In this document: positions 35,929 to 46,088 of the stretch, piece after piece
Numbering within the stretch: position 1 is the stretch's first letter
Layout of the letters: every line of letters starts with the position of its first letter
Origin: Methanolobus halotolerans
GTDB lineage: Archaea > Halobacteriota > Methanosarcinia > Methanosarcinales > Methanosarcinaceae
Length of the DNA stretch: 64,000 bases
Direction: 5' to 3'
Assembly (NCBI RefSeq): GCF_004745425.1
Contig: NZ_PGGK01000009.1
Location: 1 to 64,000 of the forward strand
Made by a program: the position numbers and the translations under genes
Notes under the pieces: model-generated
What the model was told of the DNA's origin: nothing
Seen by the model: only the letters and a program-made list of their open reading frames with translations
The model's database searches: none

Positions 35929-37290
35929 TTATTCCGATGTAGTGTCAAGTACGTCCGAGATCTTCCTGTTAATCTTCCTGTGCGTGAATTTTCGGGCTTC
36001 AGGTCCGGCGTAGTCTGCTACTTTGTCACCGTCTCCAACAAGTATGTACTTGTAGATAAGCAGTCCTTCCATACCAACAGGTCCTCTGGCATGGATCTTG
36101 TTGGTGCTGATGCCAACCTCAGCACCTTTTCCGTACCTGAAGCCATCTGCAAATCTCGTGGAAGCGTTGATCATGACGCTGGATGAGTCTACAAGGTCTG
36201 TAAATACTTTTCTCTTGAACTTGTTTTCGGTTATGATGGCATCTGTGTGATGTGAGCCATAGGTATTGATGTGTTCTATTGCTTCATCCATCGATCCGAC
36301 TATTTTGATAGAAATTATAAGGTCGTTGTATTCGGTACTCCAGTCATCTTCGGTGGCTCTGAGGATGCTTTTAAGAAAATCTATCATTTCCAGGATAGCA
36401 TAGGACTGTTCATCGCAGCGCATTTCCACCCCGGATTCATCAAACATCTTTGCCATTGTAGGCAGGAACTTCTCAGCGGCCTTCTCATGGACAAGCAGTG
36501 TTTCCATTGCATTGCAGACAGCAGGATACTGGGCCTTGGAGTCAAAACAGATGTCGTATGCCTTTGTGAGGTCTGCATCGCTATCGACATATACGTGGCA
36601 GATACCGTCTGCGTGGCCGAGGACCGGTATCTTTGTGTGGTCCTGCATGTATTTTACAAACGCATTGGACCCCCTTGGGATAAGCAGGTCTATGTATGTG
36701 TCCATGCTCAGGATATCGTTGACCTCCTCCCTTGTTTCCATCAACTGGAATGCACCTTCCGGCATGCTCTTTACGGATTCTGCGGCTTCATTTAAGAGAT
36801 CGAATATAACACGGTTGGAATTGAGTGCTTCGCTTCCCCCTTTGAATATGGTGGCATTCCCGCTTTTCAGACAGAGGGACATTACCTGTGGCACTACATC
36901 GGGACGTGCCTCAAATATCACACCAATGAGCCCGATCGGACAGCTTACCTGGTAGAGCTCAAGCCCCTGGTCAAGTTCAAGGGCGCCGATGGTCTTACCA
37001 ACAGGTTCCTCAAGTTCTACAACATCACGGATACCTTCGATCATTCCACTTATCTTGCTGTCACTTACCTTGAGTCTGTCTACAAGTGCCTGTGAAAGCT
37101 CACCTTTCCTTTTCAATTTCTCTGCAGTCTCAACGTCCTTCTGGTTTGCTGCAAGAATCTTATCACGATTATCGTCAAGTGCCTTTGCCATTGCTTGAAG
37201 AGCAGAGTTCTTTGCCTGCGTGCTGACACTTGCAAGGATTATGGATGCTTTTTTTGCCTCAACGACCTTTTCTTCAATTTCCAGAACCAT
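35929..37290 (-). CDS. proA: Gamma-glutamyl phosphate reductase
   Basis: The enzyme (453 residues from ATG 37290) reduces glutamyl phosphate to glutamate semialdehyde. It is an aldehyde-dehydrogenase-fold protein with the NADPH loop region, IPRGSNAFVKYM and the catalytic cysteine in AQYPAVCNAMETLLVHE. ATG 37290 is preferred over GTG 37302 because GGTGGTC lies at the right distance from it. It is transcribed before proB. Upstream, 267 bases separate it from the divergent iorA. Confidence 0.95.
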   Translation of the reverse strand: MVLEIEEKVVEAKKASIILASVSTQAKNSALQAMAKALDDNRDKILAANQKDVETAEKLKRKGELSQALVDRLKVSDSKISGMIEGIRDVVELEEPVGKTIGALELDQGLELYQVSCPIGLIGVIFEARPDVVPQVMSLCLKSGNATIFKGGSEALNSNRVIFDLLNEAAESVKSMPEGAFQLMETREEVNDILSMDTYIDLLIPRGSNAFVKYMQDHTKIPVLGHADGICHVYVDSDADLTKAYDICFDSKAQYPAVCNAMETLLVHEKAAEKFLPTMAKMFDESGVEMRCDEQSYAILEMIDFLKSILRATEDDWSTEYNDLIISIKIVGSMDEAIEHINTYGSHHTDAIITENKFKRKVFTDLVDSSSVMINASTRFADGFRYGKGAEVGISTNKIHARGPVGMEGLLIYKYILVGDGDKVADYAGPEARKFTHRKINRKISDVLDTTSE

Positions 37291-37557
37291 GAAATGGACC
37301 ACCTTGGGTTTATTAAAAGAGGGATGTAAGATTACTAAGAGTCTCTATTATATACTATAGTGATAGTGCACATTGTTCTTTGCTCTTATACTTATCGATA
37401 ATGAAGTTGAGTATTCAAAATTCAATCGCAGGGTTCATTAGTTGGAGTTTTCTTTTATGGCTTTCAAAGAACAAACAATGTCACTCACTGTCACGGTTTC
37501 GCCTTCTTTAGATATCTTTATTAATAATCGTTAAGTATACGCTGGCAGGAGATTCTC

Positions 37558-39387
37558 ATGAGAAAACGCGAGTATATGCTTGGAAACGTTGCAATCGCGC
37601 GCGGTATCGTTGAAGGGGGAGGACAGGTCATATCCGGGTATCCGGGGACCCCGTCTTCCGAGATTATTGGTACACTGGCAATAATGAAGGAAAGGGATTT
37701 TTACGTAGAATGGTCGGTCAATGAGAAGGTTGCCCTTGAGGTGGCAGCCGGTGCTTCTATGGCAGGCGTACGTTCCGTGGTTACTATGAAACATGTCGGG
37801 CTCAACGTTGCAGCAGACCCTCTGATGACTCTCGCATACACCGGTATCAAGGGCAGTATGGTCATCATAGTTGCAGATGACCCCTCATGCCACTCATCAC
37901 AGAACGAGCAGGATACCCGCAGGTATTCACAATTCTCTCTCATTCCGTGCCTGGATCCTTGCACTCCTCAGGAAGCAAAGGACATGATGCCATATGCGTT
38001 TGAAATATCCAACCGGCTGCAGATACCTGTGATCTTCAGGCCCACGACACGCATATCTCATGGCAAGTCCGATGTGGAACTCGGGCCTGTATGCGAAGAC
38101 AGGCCTGCTGCGGATTTCCGGAAAGATCTTCAAAGGTGGGTCATGGTGCCCAGCAATGCCAGAGTACAGCACGGTCGCCTTCTGGAGCTTCAGAAGGACA
38201 TCCTCGATGAACTTGGGGACTCTCCCTGGAACAAGCTGGACATCCGCGAGGATACCAGACTTGGTGTCATTGCATCTGGTATTGCCTCCGTCTATGCAAG
38301 AGAAGCTATCATAAAGCAGGATGTGGATGCATCTTTCCTCAAGATCGGGACCTGTCCTGTTCCTGTGAATAAGATACGTACCTTGCTTGAGAACACTGAC
38401 ACAGTGATCGTTTTCGAGGAAATGGAGCCTGTAGTTGAGGAACAGGTAAGGATCATAGCACAGGAAACGGGCTCAAACGTAGAGATAATCGGCAAAATAC
38501 AGGGTCCTGTCCCAAGAATATTCGAGCTCAATGCCGATATATGTGCGGATGTCCTTGCAGAGGTTCTCGGACTTGAAAGAACCGATGTTCCAATTGATAC
38601 GGGTGAGGATTTCGATTACGATGCATGCAGGATAGAGCTGCCGATGCGTCCTCCTGTCATGTGTCCGGGATGTTCTCACAGGGCAACCTTCCATGTAATG
38701 AAAAAAGTGTATGGCAAGGATGCCATTTTCCCCAGTGACATAGGTTGCTACACTCTTGGGATCCAGAGCGGCACTGTTGACACCACGCTCTGTATGGGTG
38801 GAAGCATAACCGTTGCAAGTGGGATGTATCAGGCAGGTGAGAAAAAACCAATATGCTGTTCCATTGGCGATTCCACATTTTTCCACACCGGGATGAATGG
38901 TCTTCTCAATGCTATTTATAATAAGGCTGATATCACTGTTACCATTGTTGATAACCGTATCACTGCAATGACCGGTCACCAGCCAAATCCTGGTATGGGA
39001 AAGACTGCCACTGGTGAAGATACCGTGGCAGTTTCTCTGGAAGCTCTTTGCAGGAGCATGGGTGCCGGATTCGTGCAAAGCATTAACCCGTATGACCTCA
39101 AACAGACTGAAGAGGTCTTCAAGAGGGCAAAGGACTACAAGGGGACATCTGTTGTGATCACCAATCAGCTCTGTGTCATCGATGCAAAACGTTCTGGGAT
39201 CCGCAGGAAGCCATTTACCATCGATGCTGATGAATGTGTTGGATGTAAGTTGTGCGTAAATCTCGGTTGTCCTGCAATTGAGTTTGACATTAAGTCCAAA
39301 AAGGCATCCATCAATATTATGTGCACCGGCTGTGGTGTGTGTGCAAGTATGTGTAAGTTCGATGCCATCTATGAGGTGAAAAAATGA
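37558..39387 (+). CDS. iorA: Indolepyruvate:ferredoxin oxidoreductase, alpha subunit
   Basis: The 609-residue subunit oxidatively decarboxylates aryl pyruvates from aromatic amino acids to aryl-acetyl-CoA, reducing ferredoxin. It has the N-terminal pyrimidine-binding domain (GYPGTPSSEI), the thiamine diphosphate domain (IGCYTLGI; GDSTFFHTGMNGL) and two C-terminal 4Fe-4S ferredoxin motifs: CVGCKLCVNLGCP and CTGCGVCASMCK. The start follows AGGAGATTCTC. Its TGA overlaps the ATG of iorB by four bases (ATGA), so the subunits are made together. Confidence 0.96.
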   Translation: MRKREYMLGNVAIARGIVEGGGQVISGYPGTPSSEIIGTLAIMKERDFYVEWSVNEKVALEVAAGASMAGVRSVVTMKHVGLNVAADPLMTLAYTGIKGSMVIIVADDPSCHSSQNEQDTRRYSQFSLIPCLDPCTPQEAKDMMPYAFEISNRLQIPVIFRPTTRISHGKSDVELGPVCEDRPAADFRKDLQRWVMVPSNARVQHGRLLELQKDILDELGDSPWNKLDIREDTRLGVIASGIASVYAREAIIKQDVDASFLKIGTCPVPVNKIRTLLENTDTVIVFEEMEPVVEEQVRIIAQETGSNVEIIGKIQGPVPRIFELNADICADVLAEVLGLERTDVPIDTGEDFDYDACRIELPMRPPVMCPGCSHRATFHVMKKVYGKDAIFPSDIGCYTLGIQSGTVDTTLCMGGSITVASGMYQAGEKKPICCSIGDSTFFHTGMNGLLNAIYNKADITVTIVDNRITAMTGHQPNPGMGKTATGEDTVAVSLEALCRSMGAGFVQSINPYDLKQTEEVFKRAKDYKGTSVVITNQLCVIDAKRSGIRRKPFTIDADECVGCKLCVNLGCPAIEFDIKSKKASINIMCTGCGVCASMCKFDAIYEVKK

Positions 39388-39980
39388 GTGCTCCGGGAAT
39401 ATCCAATTTCGATCTTGTAATTGCCGGCGTGGGAGGACAAGGTACTATCCTTGCATCCGACATAATAGGCAAAGCTGCTGTAAAGGAGAATATGTCCGTG
39501 CGTGCGGCAGAGACCCATGGGATGGCCCAGCGTGGGGGGTCCGTGGTCAATCACATCAGGCTTGGATGTGAACTTGGTTCCATGATCCCTCTGAAAGGTG
39601 CGGATGTGTTGCTTGCCCTGGAACCAAGTGAGGCACTGAGGTATATGGATTACCTTTCCGAAGATGGGATCATAATAGTGAACACCGAACCGATCTTTCC
39701 TGTGACTGTGACTTCGGGACTCTGTACTTATCCGGATGTGGATGCGATTGTCTCGGCCATGGAAGATAAAAGAAAAGTTAAAGCATTCAATGCCAGTGAG
39801 CTTGCAAAAGAGGCAGGACATCCACAATCCATGAATGTTGTAATGGTAGGTGCAATCTCAAATCACCTGCCTGTGTCTGTCGATTTCCTGCTGGAATGTG
39901 TAAGAGAGCTTGTTCCTTCAAAGACCGTTGATATAAATGTCAGGGCCTTTGAGATGGGAAGGTCTGTAACACAGGGATGA
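39384..39980 (+). CDS. iorB: Indolepyruvate:ferredoxin oxidoreductase, beta subunit
   Basis: The 198-residue beta (gamma-domain) subunit pairs with IorA. The IAGVGGQGTILASDIIGKAA segment and the ETHGMAQRGGSVVNHIRLG motif are characteristic of the domain that closes over the coenzyme A site. Start at ATG 39384 overlaps iorA. The stop TGA (39978-39980) lies inside a 9-bp perfect hairpin that ends the unit just before the convergent galU gene. Confidence 0.95.
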   Translation: MSAPGISNFDLVIAGVGGQGTILASDIIGKAAVKENMSVRAAETHGMAQRGGSVVNHIRLGCELGSMIPLKGADVLLALEPSEALRYMDYLSEDGIIIVNTEPIFPVTVTSGLCTYPDVDAIVSAMEDKRKVKAFNASELAKEAGHPQSMNVVMVGAISNHLPVSVDFLLECVRELVPSKTVDINVRAFEMGRSVTQG

Positions 39981-39995
39981 CCTTCAGGTCATCCC
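39974..39995 (+). terminator. Perfect 9-bp hairpin at the end of iorB
   Basis: GGGATGACC (39974-39982) pairs with GGTCATCCC (39987-39995) around TTCA. It contains the iorB stop and lies 19 bases from the convergent galU stop; symmetric, so it could act for both genes. Confidence 0.6.
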
Positions 39996-40014
39996 ATTTA
40001 CATCTTTTGTTGTC

Positions 40015-40941
40015 TTATTTAACTATACTTTCAGGCCTGCAGTTCTTTTGGTTACCTGATCTTGAATTATCATTGACGTGCATCTGTTTACTTTTGATAT
40101 GTTCTTCTATTTGCTCTTGCATATCTTTGTTCTTGAGAGCAAAATCTATGATGGCCTTAACATATTCAACTTTATCTCCGGTATCGTACCTTTTACCACT
40201 GAACCTGTATGCGTATATCATCTGTTCTTCATTTAAAAGGCGTATGGCATCGGTAAGTTGTACTTCATTGCCGACCCCCATTGCAGTTTCCTTTATGCAG
40301 TCCAGTATCTCGGGTGTGAAAACATATCTTCCGATGGCACCTATATTAGATGGGGCATCTTCCGGCTTTGGTTTCTCTACTATGTCTTCCAGTGTGTATA
40401 GGGAATCGTCCATGGCTTTGCCTTTAATAATTCCATAGCTGCTGATCTTTTCTCTGGGCACCTCTTCCACTGCTATTGTGGAACGTCCGTACTTGAGGAA
40501 GTTATCTATCAACTGTTTGGTGCATGGTTTTTCATTTACGATAATGTCGTCACCAAGCAGTACTGCAAAGGGTTCGTCGTTGATGTGCTTCCTTGCTGTG
40601 AAGATTGCATCACCGAGTCCCCGGGGCTCTTTCTGCCTGATGTAGTGGATATCGACCATGGAGGAGATATCCTGTACTATCTTTAAGAGATTCTCACTGT
40701 TTTTTTTCCGAAGGTGATTCTCAAGTTCCGGTGAGTCGTCGAAATAATCCTCAATGGATCTTTTGCTTCTGCCTGTAATGAACACGATGTCGTCTATTCC
40801 TGATGCTATGGCTTCCTCTACTACATAATGGATCACTGGCTTGTCTATTATCGGGAGCATTTCTTTTGGCATGGATTTTGTCGCGGGAAGGAACCTTGTT
40901 CCAAGCCCTGCAACGGGTATTACGGCTTTTTTGACTTCCAC
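40015..40941 (-). CDS. galU: UTP-glucose-1-phosphate uridylyltransferase
   Basis: The 308-residue nucleotidyltransferase makes UDP-glucose for glycan and surface polymer synthesis. The signature GLGTRFLPATKSMPKEMLPI lies at residues 12-31 and VEKPKPEDAPSNIGAIGRYVF is further on. The start is GTG 40941 after AGGAG. The C-terminal tail is polar and lysine-rich. It ends facing iorB. UDP-sugars fit the glycosylated surface proteins coded earlier in the window, but no direct link is shown. Confidence 0.95.
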   Translation of the reverse strand: MEVKKAVIPVAGLGTRFLPATKSMPKEMLPIIDKPVIHYVVEEAIASGIDDIVFITGRSKRSIEDYFDDSPELENHLRKKNSENLLKIVQDISSMVDIHYIRQKEPRGLGDAIFTARKHINDEPFAVLLGDDIIVNEKPCTKQLIDNFLKYGRSTIAVEEVPREKISSYGIIKGKAMDDSLYTLEDIVEKPKPEDAPSNIGAIGRYVFTPEILDCIKETAMGVGNEVQLTDAIRLLNEEQMIYAYRFSGKRYDTGDKVEYVKAIIDFALKNKDMQEQIEEHIKSKQMHVNDNSRSGNQKNCRPESIVK

Positions 40942-41085
40942 ATTCTAACTCCTGTTATACGTTTCAGGTTTTTAATATAACTGCATTAATACTTATATGG
41001 TTTGATATGGTTTTTTGATTTACTTCACGAAATTTTGCATTGATTGTTTGTTGTCTTTCAGGATTACCTCCTTTTCATGCAAAGA

Positions 41086-41094
41086 TTATAAATA
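41086..41094 (+). promoter_or_regulatory. TATA box of the ribosomal protein superoperon
   Basis: TTATAAATA preceded by a purine-rich BRE-like stretch (GCAAAGA) fits an archaeal promoter. Predicted transcription start near 41115, which gives a long leader before uL3. Confidence 0.55.
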
Positions 41095-41237
41095 CTTAAT
41101 TTACGTTTAATGGCGCAACGTTAGATTAAGTGAAGGATATCTAGCTGAATTAAACTTACAGTGCGAAAAAGTCGGATTTAACATAAAGTATAGGGCCTCT
41201 TCAAGAATGCCCGTCGTGTACAATTCAGTACATAACA

Positions 41238-41402
41238 ATGCAGAGATGTTTAAATCTTTTCGAGATGACACCGGAGTTTGCCCCCTTTATGGGTATGCCA
41301 AGGTCCGTCAATGATATGGAAACGGCAGGTCGCTACGCTGAATGCGTGTACGATAGTATACGTGGAGTTCACATAGCGTTATTACCGTCTGAATCAGGTT
41401 GA
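41238..41402 (+). CDS. Possible 54-residue leader peptide or tiny protein upstream of uL3
   Basis: The frame ATG 41238 to TGA 41402 encodes MQRCLNLFEMTPEF at the start and ends ALLPSESG. Internal starts at 41265, 41289 and 41316 exist; with the TATA-like 41249-41256 a start at 41289 would have a short leader. The residue mix looks protein-like, but no ribosome site or family is recognised, and the same bases form hairpins. It may be noise. Confidence 0.22.
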   Translation: MQRCLNLFEMTPEFAPFMGMPRSVNDMETAGRYAECVYDSIRGVHIALLPSESG

Positions 41403-41493
41403 TTCTGGTAGACTTGATGACTTTTTTGCATCTTGACCATGCATTTTCGTGTGGTCCCACTTAAGAATAAAATGTGTAATCAGGAGAATAAGA

Positions 41494-42507
41494 ATGGCAA
41501 AAGGACATAGACCAAGACGAGGTTCACTCGCTTTCAGTCCGCGCAAAAGAGCAATAAGCCACATCCCAAGATTCAACTCATGGCCGGAGTCCGCAGGAGA
41601 ACCAAAACTTCAGGACTTTGCAGGGTACAAGGTGGGCATGACTCACGTGATATTGGTTGATGATGTGAAGAACAGTCTGACAGAAGGCATGGAGATCTCA
41701 GTACCTGTCACAGTTGTGGAAACACCTGCTATTCGTGTTGCTGCTATCCGTGCCTACAATAAAACCTCAGACGGTGAGAAGGCTGTTGCTGATGCGTGGA
41801 ACTCCGAACTTGACGAAAGTCTTGGAAAGACCATCAAATTACCAAAGGAATCCAACACTGATGCAGCTTTGGAGAAGATTGGTAGTCTGATCGAAGAAGG
41901 CAATGTTTCTGACATTAAGGTCATTACCTATACTTTACCAAAGAATCTTACAGGTGTTCCCAAGAAGAATGCAGATATAATGGAAACAGCTGTCAATGGT
42001 TCAAGTGTACAGGATAAGTTCGACTATGCGAAGTCAGTACTTGGAACCGAGATGAAGATCAGTGATGTATTCGGCAATGGTGCGTTCGTGGATGTGGCAG
42101 CCATTACCACCGGAAAAGGCACTCAGGGGCCTGTCAAGAGATGGGGCATCAATCTGGCTAAAAACAAGCACTCCCGTCAGGGGAGTCTCAGGCAGGTCGG
42201 AACCCTCGGTCCTTTCCATCCGGCCCGCGTAAGCTGGAGAGTACCACAGATGGGTCAGATGGGTTACCACCAGAGGACAGAATACAACAAGCGCATTATG
42301 AAAGTCTCCACTGATGGTGAAGAGATCAACCCTGACGGTGGTTTCCTTAATTACGGACTTGTCAGAGGAGATTATGTCCTGCTCAAAGGTAGCATTCCCG
42401 GACCTTCCAAGAGGCTTGTAAGGCTAAGAGATCCTATGAGGTCAAAGGCGCCTGCAATGGCTGAACCGCAGCTTCTTCACGTGAGCACACAGTCCAAACA
42501 GGGGTGA
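41494..42507 (+). CDS. rpl3: Large subunit ribosomal protein uL3
   Basis: ATG 41494 after CAGGAGAATAAGA begins [20 protein letters not shown]; the upstream in-frame GTG is ignored. The 337-residue protein is of archaeal length. It carries [13 protein letters not shown] and [20 protein letters not shown], which contact 23S rRNA near the peptidyl transferase centre. First gene of the superoperon, five bases before uL4. Confidence 0.97.
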   Translation: MAKGHRPRRGSLAFSPRKRAISHIPRFNSWPESAGEPKLQDFAGYKVGMTHVILVDDVKNSLTEGMEISVPVTVVETPAIRVAAIRAYNKTSDGEKAVADAWNSELDESLGKTIKLPKESNTDAALEKIGSLIEEGNVSDIKVITYTLPKNLTGVPKKNADIMETAVNGSSVQDKFDYAKSVLGTEMKISDVFGNGAFVDVAAITTGKGTQGPVKRWGINLAKNKHSRQGSLRQVGTLGPFHPARVSWRVPQMGQMGYHQRTEYNKRIMKVSTDGEEINPDGGFLNYGLVRGDYVLLKGSIPGPSKRLVRLRDPMRSKAPAMAEPQLLHVSTQSKQG

Positions 42508-42512
42508 AGTGA

Positions 42513-43274
42513 ATGGTCACAGTAAAGATAATAGATTTATCCGGTAACAGCAAGGGCGATCTGCAGTTGCCTGCAGTGTTCGATGAGGCATACAGGCCTG
42601 ATCTTATCAAAAGAGCTGTTCTTGCAGCACAGGCAAACAGGCTTCAGCCCTATGGTCCCAGAATGTATGCAGGTATGGAAACCTCCGCACATTCATGGGG
42701 CTCAGGCAGAGGTGCAGCACAGATCCCGAGGATTTCAAACGGTAGCCGTGCAGCAAGAGTGCCTCAGGCTGTCGGTGGTAGAAGGGCACACCCTCCGAAG
42801 ACCGAAACAGACAGAACCGAGAAAGTGAACAAAAAAGAAAGACGCATGGCAATCCGTTCAGCCATTGCAACCACAGCAAATGCAGATGTGGTCAGGGCAC
42901 GCGGTCACAAGTTCGATGCTCAGCTTCCTTTGATAGCTGAGAAGACGCTTGAAGACCTTGATAAGACAAAGGATATTATCAGTTTCCTGCAGGCTGCAGG
43001 TGTCTATGAAGATGTCCTTCGTGCAAAGGACGGCAAGCACATCAGGGCCGGAAAAGGTAAGCTACGTGGAAGGAGATACAAGAATAAGAAGAGTATCCTG
43101 ATCGTAGCGTCAAACGATACGGCACTTTTCAGATCAGCAAGGAATCTTGCAGGTGTGGATGTAGTATCGGTCGATTCCCTGAACACTGAGGTCCTTGCAC
43201 CAGGAACCCACGCCGGCAGATTGACAGTGTGGACAGAATCTGCAATAGCTGATCTGGAGGGAATGTTCGAATGA
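42513..43274 (+). CDS. rpl4: Large subunit ribosomal protein uL4
   Basis: 253 residues, archaeal/eukaryotic type. The long internal loop is seen as [15 protein letters not shown], which reaches the exit tunnel constriction. In bacteria uL4 also represses its own operon through the leader; whether that holds here is unknown but is of interest given the long leader. Its TGA overlaps the uL23 ATG. Confidence 0.97.
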   Translation: MVTVKIIDLSGNSKGDLQLPAVFDEAYRPDLIKRAVLAAQANRLQPYGPRMYAGMETSAHSWGSGRGAAQIPRISNGSRAARVPQAVGGRRAHPPKTETDRTEKVNKKERRMAIRSAIATTANADVVRARGHKFDAQLPLIAEKTLEDLDKTKDIISFLQAAGVYEDVLRAKDGKHIRAGKGKLRGRRYKNKKSILIVASNDTALFRSARNLAGVDVVSVDSLNTEVLAPGTHAGRLTVWTESAIADLEGMFE

Positions 43275-43519
43275 ACGTAATCAACTATCCATTCATTACT
43301 GAAAAAGCAATGATGCTTCTGGAAGACAACAAACTCCAGTTTATTGTCGATTCCCGCGCAAACAAGAATCAGATCAAAGCCGAGGTCATGAAAATGTATG
43401 GCTTCCCGGTTGCCTCTGTATGTACTATGAGCACAATGAAAGGCCTGAAAAAGGCCATAGTGACTTTCGAAGGCGTAGAAGCTGCCAACGAAATCGCTAC
43501 ACGGATTGGTCTGATGTGA
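43271..43519 (+). CDS. rpl23: Large subunit ribosomal protein uL23
   Basis: 82 residues, the normal archaeal length. The protein lies at the tunnel exit and offers a docking site for the signal recognition particle and other factors. [24 protein letters not shown] and [18 protein letters not shown] are the family blocks. ATGA overlap with uL4 suggests coupled translation. Confidence 0.97.
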   Translation: MNVINYPFITEKAMMLLEDNKLQFIVDSRANKNQIKAEVMKMYGFPVASVCTMSTMKGLKKAIVTFEGVEAANEIATRIGLM

Positions 43520-43530
43520 GGTGAATCGAT

Positions 43531-44244
43531 ATGGCAAAAAGAATCACATCACAGAACAGAGGTCGTGGATCTCCTACTTACAGAGCACCATCACACAAGT
43601 TTAAGGCCTCGATGAAACATCCTCGTGTAGACGAGAATGATACTATCTATGGTACAGTGCTCGAGGTCACACACGACCCGGCCCGTTCCGCGCCTGTAGT
43701 AAAAGTTTCATTTGATAATGGTGAGGAACGTCTGATCCTTGCACCAGAAGGTATTGCAGTGGGTGCCAAGATTGCTTGCGGAATCTCCGCAGAAGTAAAA
43801 CCAGGAAACATCCTGTCACTGGCAGAGATCCCTGAAGGTATCCCTATCTGTAATATAGAAAGCAAGCCAAACGATGGCGGACAGTTCGCACGTGCTTCCG
43901 GGGTATATGCAACAGTAGTATCCCATGAGCGTGGTAAGACTGTCATAGAGATGCCTTCAGGTGAGATGAAATGGCTGAATCCAAGATGCCGTGCAACGAT
44001 TGGTATAATCGCAGGTGGCGGAAGGGTTGACAGGCCATTCCTCAAGGCAGGTAAGAAGTATCACAAGATGAAGACAAGAGCTGCAAAATATCCACGTGTA
44101 AGAGGAGTCGCCATGAACATAGTTGACCACCCCTTCGGTGGAGGTAACAGGCAGCATCCCGGAAAACCAACCACGGTCAGCAGAAATGCACCTCCGGGAC
44201 GGAAGGTCGGCCAGATCGCATCACGCAGGACAGGAAAGCGTTAA
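43531..44244 (+). CDS. rpl2: Large subunit ribosomal protein uL2
   Basis: 237 residues. The universally conserved C-terminal [14 protein letters not shown] holds the histidine near the peptidyl transferase centre. GMKT-like RNA-binding region and basic C-terminus ASRRTGKR are present. ATG 43531 follows GAGGTGAATCG. Confidence 0.97.
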   Translation: MAKRITSQNRGRGSPTYRAPSHKFKASMKHPRVDENDTIYGTVLEVTHDPARSAPVVKVSFDNGEERLILAPEGIAVGAKIACGISAEVKPGNILSLAEIPEGIPICNIESKPNDGGQFARASGVYATVVSHERGKTVIEMPSGEMKWLNPRCRATIGIIAGGGRVDRPFLKAGKKYHKMKTRAAKYPRVRGVAMNIVDHPFGGGNRQHPGKPTTVSRNAPPGRKVGQIASRRTGKR

Positions 44245-44260
44245 ACCGGAGGCTTAGAGC

Positions 44261-44674
44261 ATGGCAAGAAAAGCATCATCCAAATTACCAAAACGAAAAG
44301 GTGAATATACATTCCGTGGCAAAACGGTTGAAGAGCTCAAATCCTTGAGCATAGAGGAATTCTCTGAACTTCTGCCTGCCCGTGAACGCCGTACTATTAA
44401 AAAAGGATTCACGGAAGGCAGAAAGCAGGTAATCCAGAACCTCAAGGACGGTAAGGATAACGTACGAACCCACTACAGGGACCTTATAATCTACCCTGAC
44501 ATGGTAGGCAAGAACATCGAAGTGTACAATGGTAAAACATTTGTGGCAGTAGAAATACAGCCGGAAATGATCGGACACAGGTTTGGAGAATTCGCACCAA
44601 CCCGACCGAAGGTCAACCACGGAAGTGCAGGTGTCGGAGCAACCCGTTCAAGCAAGTTCGTTCCGTTGAAGTAA
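44261..44674 (+). CDS. rps19: Small subunit ribosomal protein uS19
   Basis: 137 residues, longer than the bacterial form because of an archaeal N-terminal extension ([22 protein letters not shown]). The head-domain core [20 protein letters not shown] and [16 protein letters not shown] are conserved. Gap of 16 bases after uL2. Confidence 0.97.
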   Translation: MARKASSKLPKRKGEYTFRGKTVEELKSLSIEEFSELLPARERRTIKKGFTEGRKQVIQNLKDGKDNVRTHYRDLIIYPDMVGKNIEVYNGKTFVAVEIQPEMIGHRFGEFAPTRPKVNHGSAGVGATRSSKFVPLK

Positions 44675-44685
44675 GGTGATAGTGT

Positions 44686-45141
44686 ATGGCGAGAATTGGA
44701 TATACAGTAGAATTTGACCAGAAGACGTCTGCCAAAGCGATGGGTGCGGAGCTTCACATATCACCTAAGAAATCCCGCGAAGTCGGAAACGCTATAAAAG
44801 GAATGCGTATCGAGGTCGCCCAAAGGTACCTTGAAGATGTTATCGAAATGAAACAGGCAGTTCCTTTCAAGAGACACCATGAAGGTGCAGGACACAGGAA
44901 GGGTGCTATGGCAACAGGCAGATATCCTGTCAAGGTCGCAGAAGCTTATCTGAAGATCCTGGAAAACGCAAGGAGCAATGCTGAATACAAGGGACTCGAA
45001 TCCAACCAGATGTATATAGTACATGTTGCTTCAAAGCGCGGTCGTGTCATCCATGGAATGAGACCAAGGGCTCGCGGTCGTGGAAGTCCCAAGAACACGG
45101 AGACTATAAACATCGAGATAATTTTGAACGAGGTGCGCTAA
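44686..45141 (+). CDS. rpl22: Large subunit ribosomal protein uL22
   Basis: 151 residues. The long beta hairpin that lines the exit tunnel lies in [24 protein letters not shown]. The protein keeps the archaeal [18 protein letters not shown] insert. Its TAA overlaps the uS3 ATG by one base. Confidence 0.97.
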   Translation: MARIGYTVEFDQKTSAKAMGAELHISPKKSREVGNAIKGMRIEVAQRYLEDVIEMKQAVPFKRHHEGAGHRKGAMATGRYPVKVAEAYLKILENARSNAEYKGLESNQMYIVHVASKRGRVIHGMRPRARGRGSPKNTETINIEIILNEVR

Positions 45142-46088
45142 TGGCAATAGAGAGAAAATTTGTCCAGGAAGGTTATGTAAAAGCCTCAATGGATGAATAT
45201 TTCGCAAAACAGCTTAGTAGGGCGGGTTACGGTGGCATGGATATCAATCGTACTCCGATGGGTACGCAGATCACCATCTACTCCGAGAAACCAGGAATGG
45301 TTATCGGTAAGGCTGGTAAAGTTATTCGTAAACTTACCAGGGACATCGACAGGATGTATGACATCGATAACCCTCAGATAGATGCACAGGAGGTCCGAAA
45401 ACCTGAACTCAATGCCCAGATGATGGCCTCACGCCTTGCTTCCTCTATCGAGAGGGGCTGGTACTTCAGAAAAGCAGGTCACAATACCATGAGGGCCATC
45501 ATGAACTCAGGTGCACTGGGTTGTGAGATAGTCATGTCCGGGAAACTGACCGGTTCGAGATCAAGGGTCGAGAAACTCGTTAACGGCTATATCAAGCACG
45601 CAGGAAAACCTGTGGATGAAATCGTCGACGAGGGTTTTGCGACAGCTGTAAGAAAACTCGGAACTGTTGGCTGCAAAGTAAGGATCATTCCTCCCGGTGC
45701 AGTGCTGCCTGACTCTTTCCACCTGAAGGAGATCGTTGAAGAGGATATTGCAGAAGCAGCTCCTGCAGAAGCAGCAGCTCCTGTCAGTGAAGAACCGGCT
45801 GCTGACCTCAAGAAGCTTGTTGAGACCGAACCTGAAGGCGAGGTTGCAGACGAAGAGGAAGCCGAAGAAGTTGTTGAGGAAACACTTTCAGAAGCTCCCG
45901 GGCCTGCAGTAGAGGCAGAATCCGAGTACGTAAGCGAGAAGATCGTCGAGGAAACATCTGAAGAAGAGCCTGAAGAGCCAGAACCAATGGAAGATGAACG
46001 CAGACTTCTGGACGGTGTATGGCAGCACAAGCACGAAGGTTACGATTACTGGCATCCTATCGCACGTGTTCATAAGGAGGAGAAGTAA
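45141..46088 (+). CDS. rps3: Small subunit ribosomal protein uS3 with acidic C-terminal extension
   Basis: 315 residues. A KH domain lies in the N-terminal third ([16 protein letters not shown]), then the uS3 C-terminal domain ends near 195 ([16 protein letters not shown]). Residues 200-288 are an unusual Glu/Ala-rich linker, after which a conserved-looking tail ([20 protein letters not shown]) closes the protein. The core acts in mRNA entry on the 30S head. The function of the tail is unknown. Overlaps both neighbours by one base. Confidence 0.97.
   Translation: MAIERKFVQEGYVKASMDEYFAKQLSRAGYGGMDINRTPMGTQITIYSEKPGMVIGKAGKVIRKLTRDIDRMYDIDNPQIDAQEVRKPELNAQMMASRLASSIERGWYFRKAGHNTMRAIMNSGALGCEIVMSGKLTGSRSRVEKLVNGYIKHAGKPVDEIVDEGFATAVRKLGTVGCKVRIIPPGAVLPDSFHLKEIVEEDIAEAAPAEAAAPVSEEPAADLKKLVETEPEGEVADEEEAEEVVEETLSEAPGPAVEAESEYVSEKIVEETSEEEPEEPEPMEDERRLLDGVWQHKHEGYDYWHPIARVHKEEK

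Larger units (their letters stand above)
40942..41493. other. 552-base region before the ribosomal superoperon: promoter and long leader
   Basis: A strong TATA box lies at 41086-41094, and a TATA-like TTTAAATC at 41249-41256. The rest up to 41493 would be a leader of up to 370 bases. It can form two clear hairpins: CGTGTAC/GTATACG around GATA (41345-41362) and GAATCA/TGATTC around GGT (41391-41405). A 54-codon frame (41238-41402) passes through both; it could also be a tiny gene. No larger gene is present. Confidence 0.5.

Noticed and set aside
45587-46030. 147-residue Ser-rich minus-strand frame
   Set aside because: It mirrors the Glu/Ala-rich linker of uS3 and has no other support.
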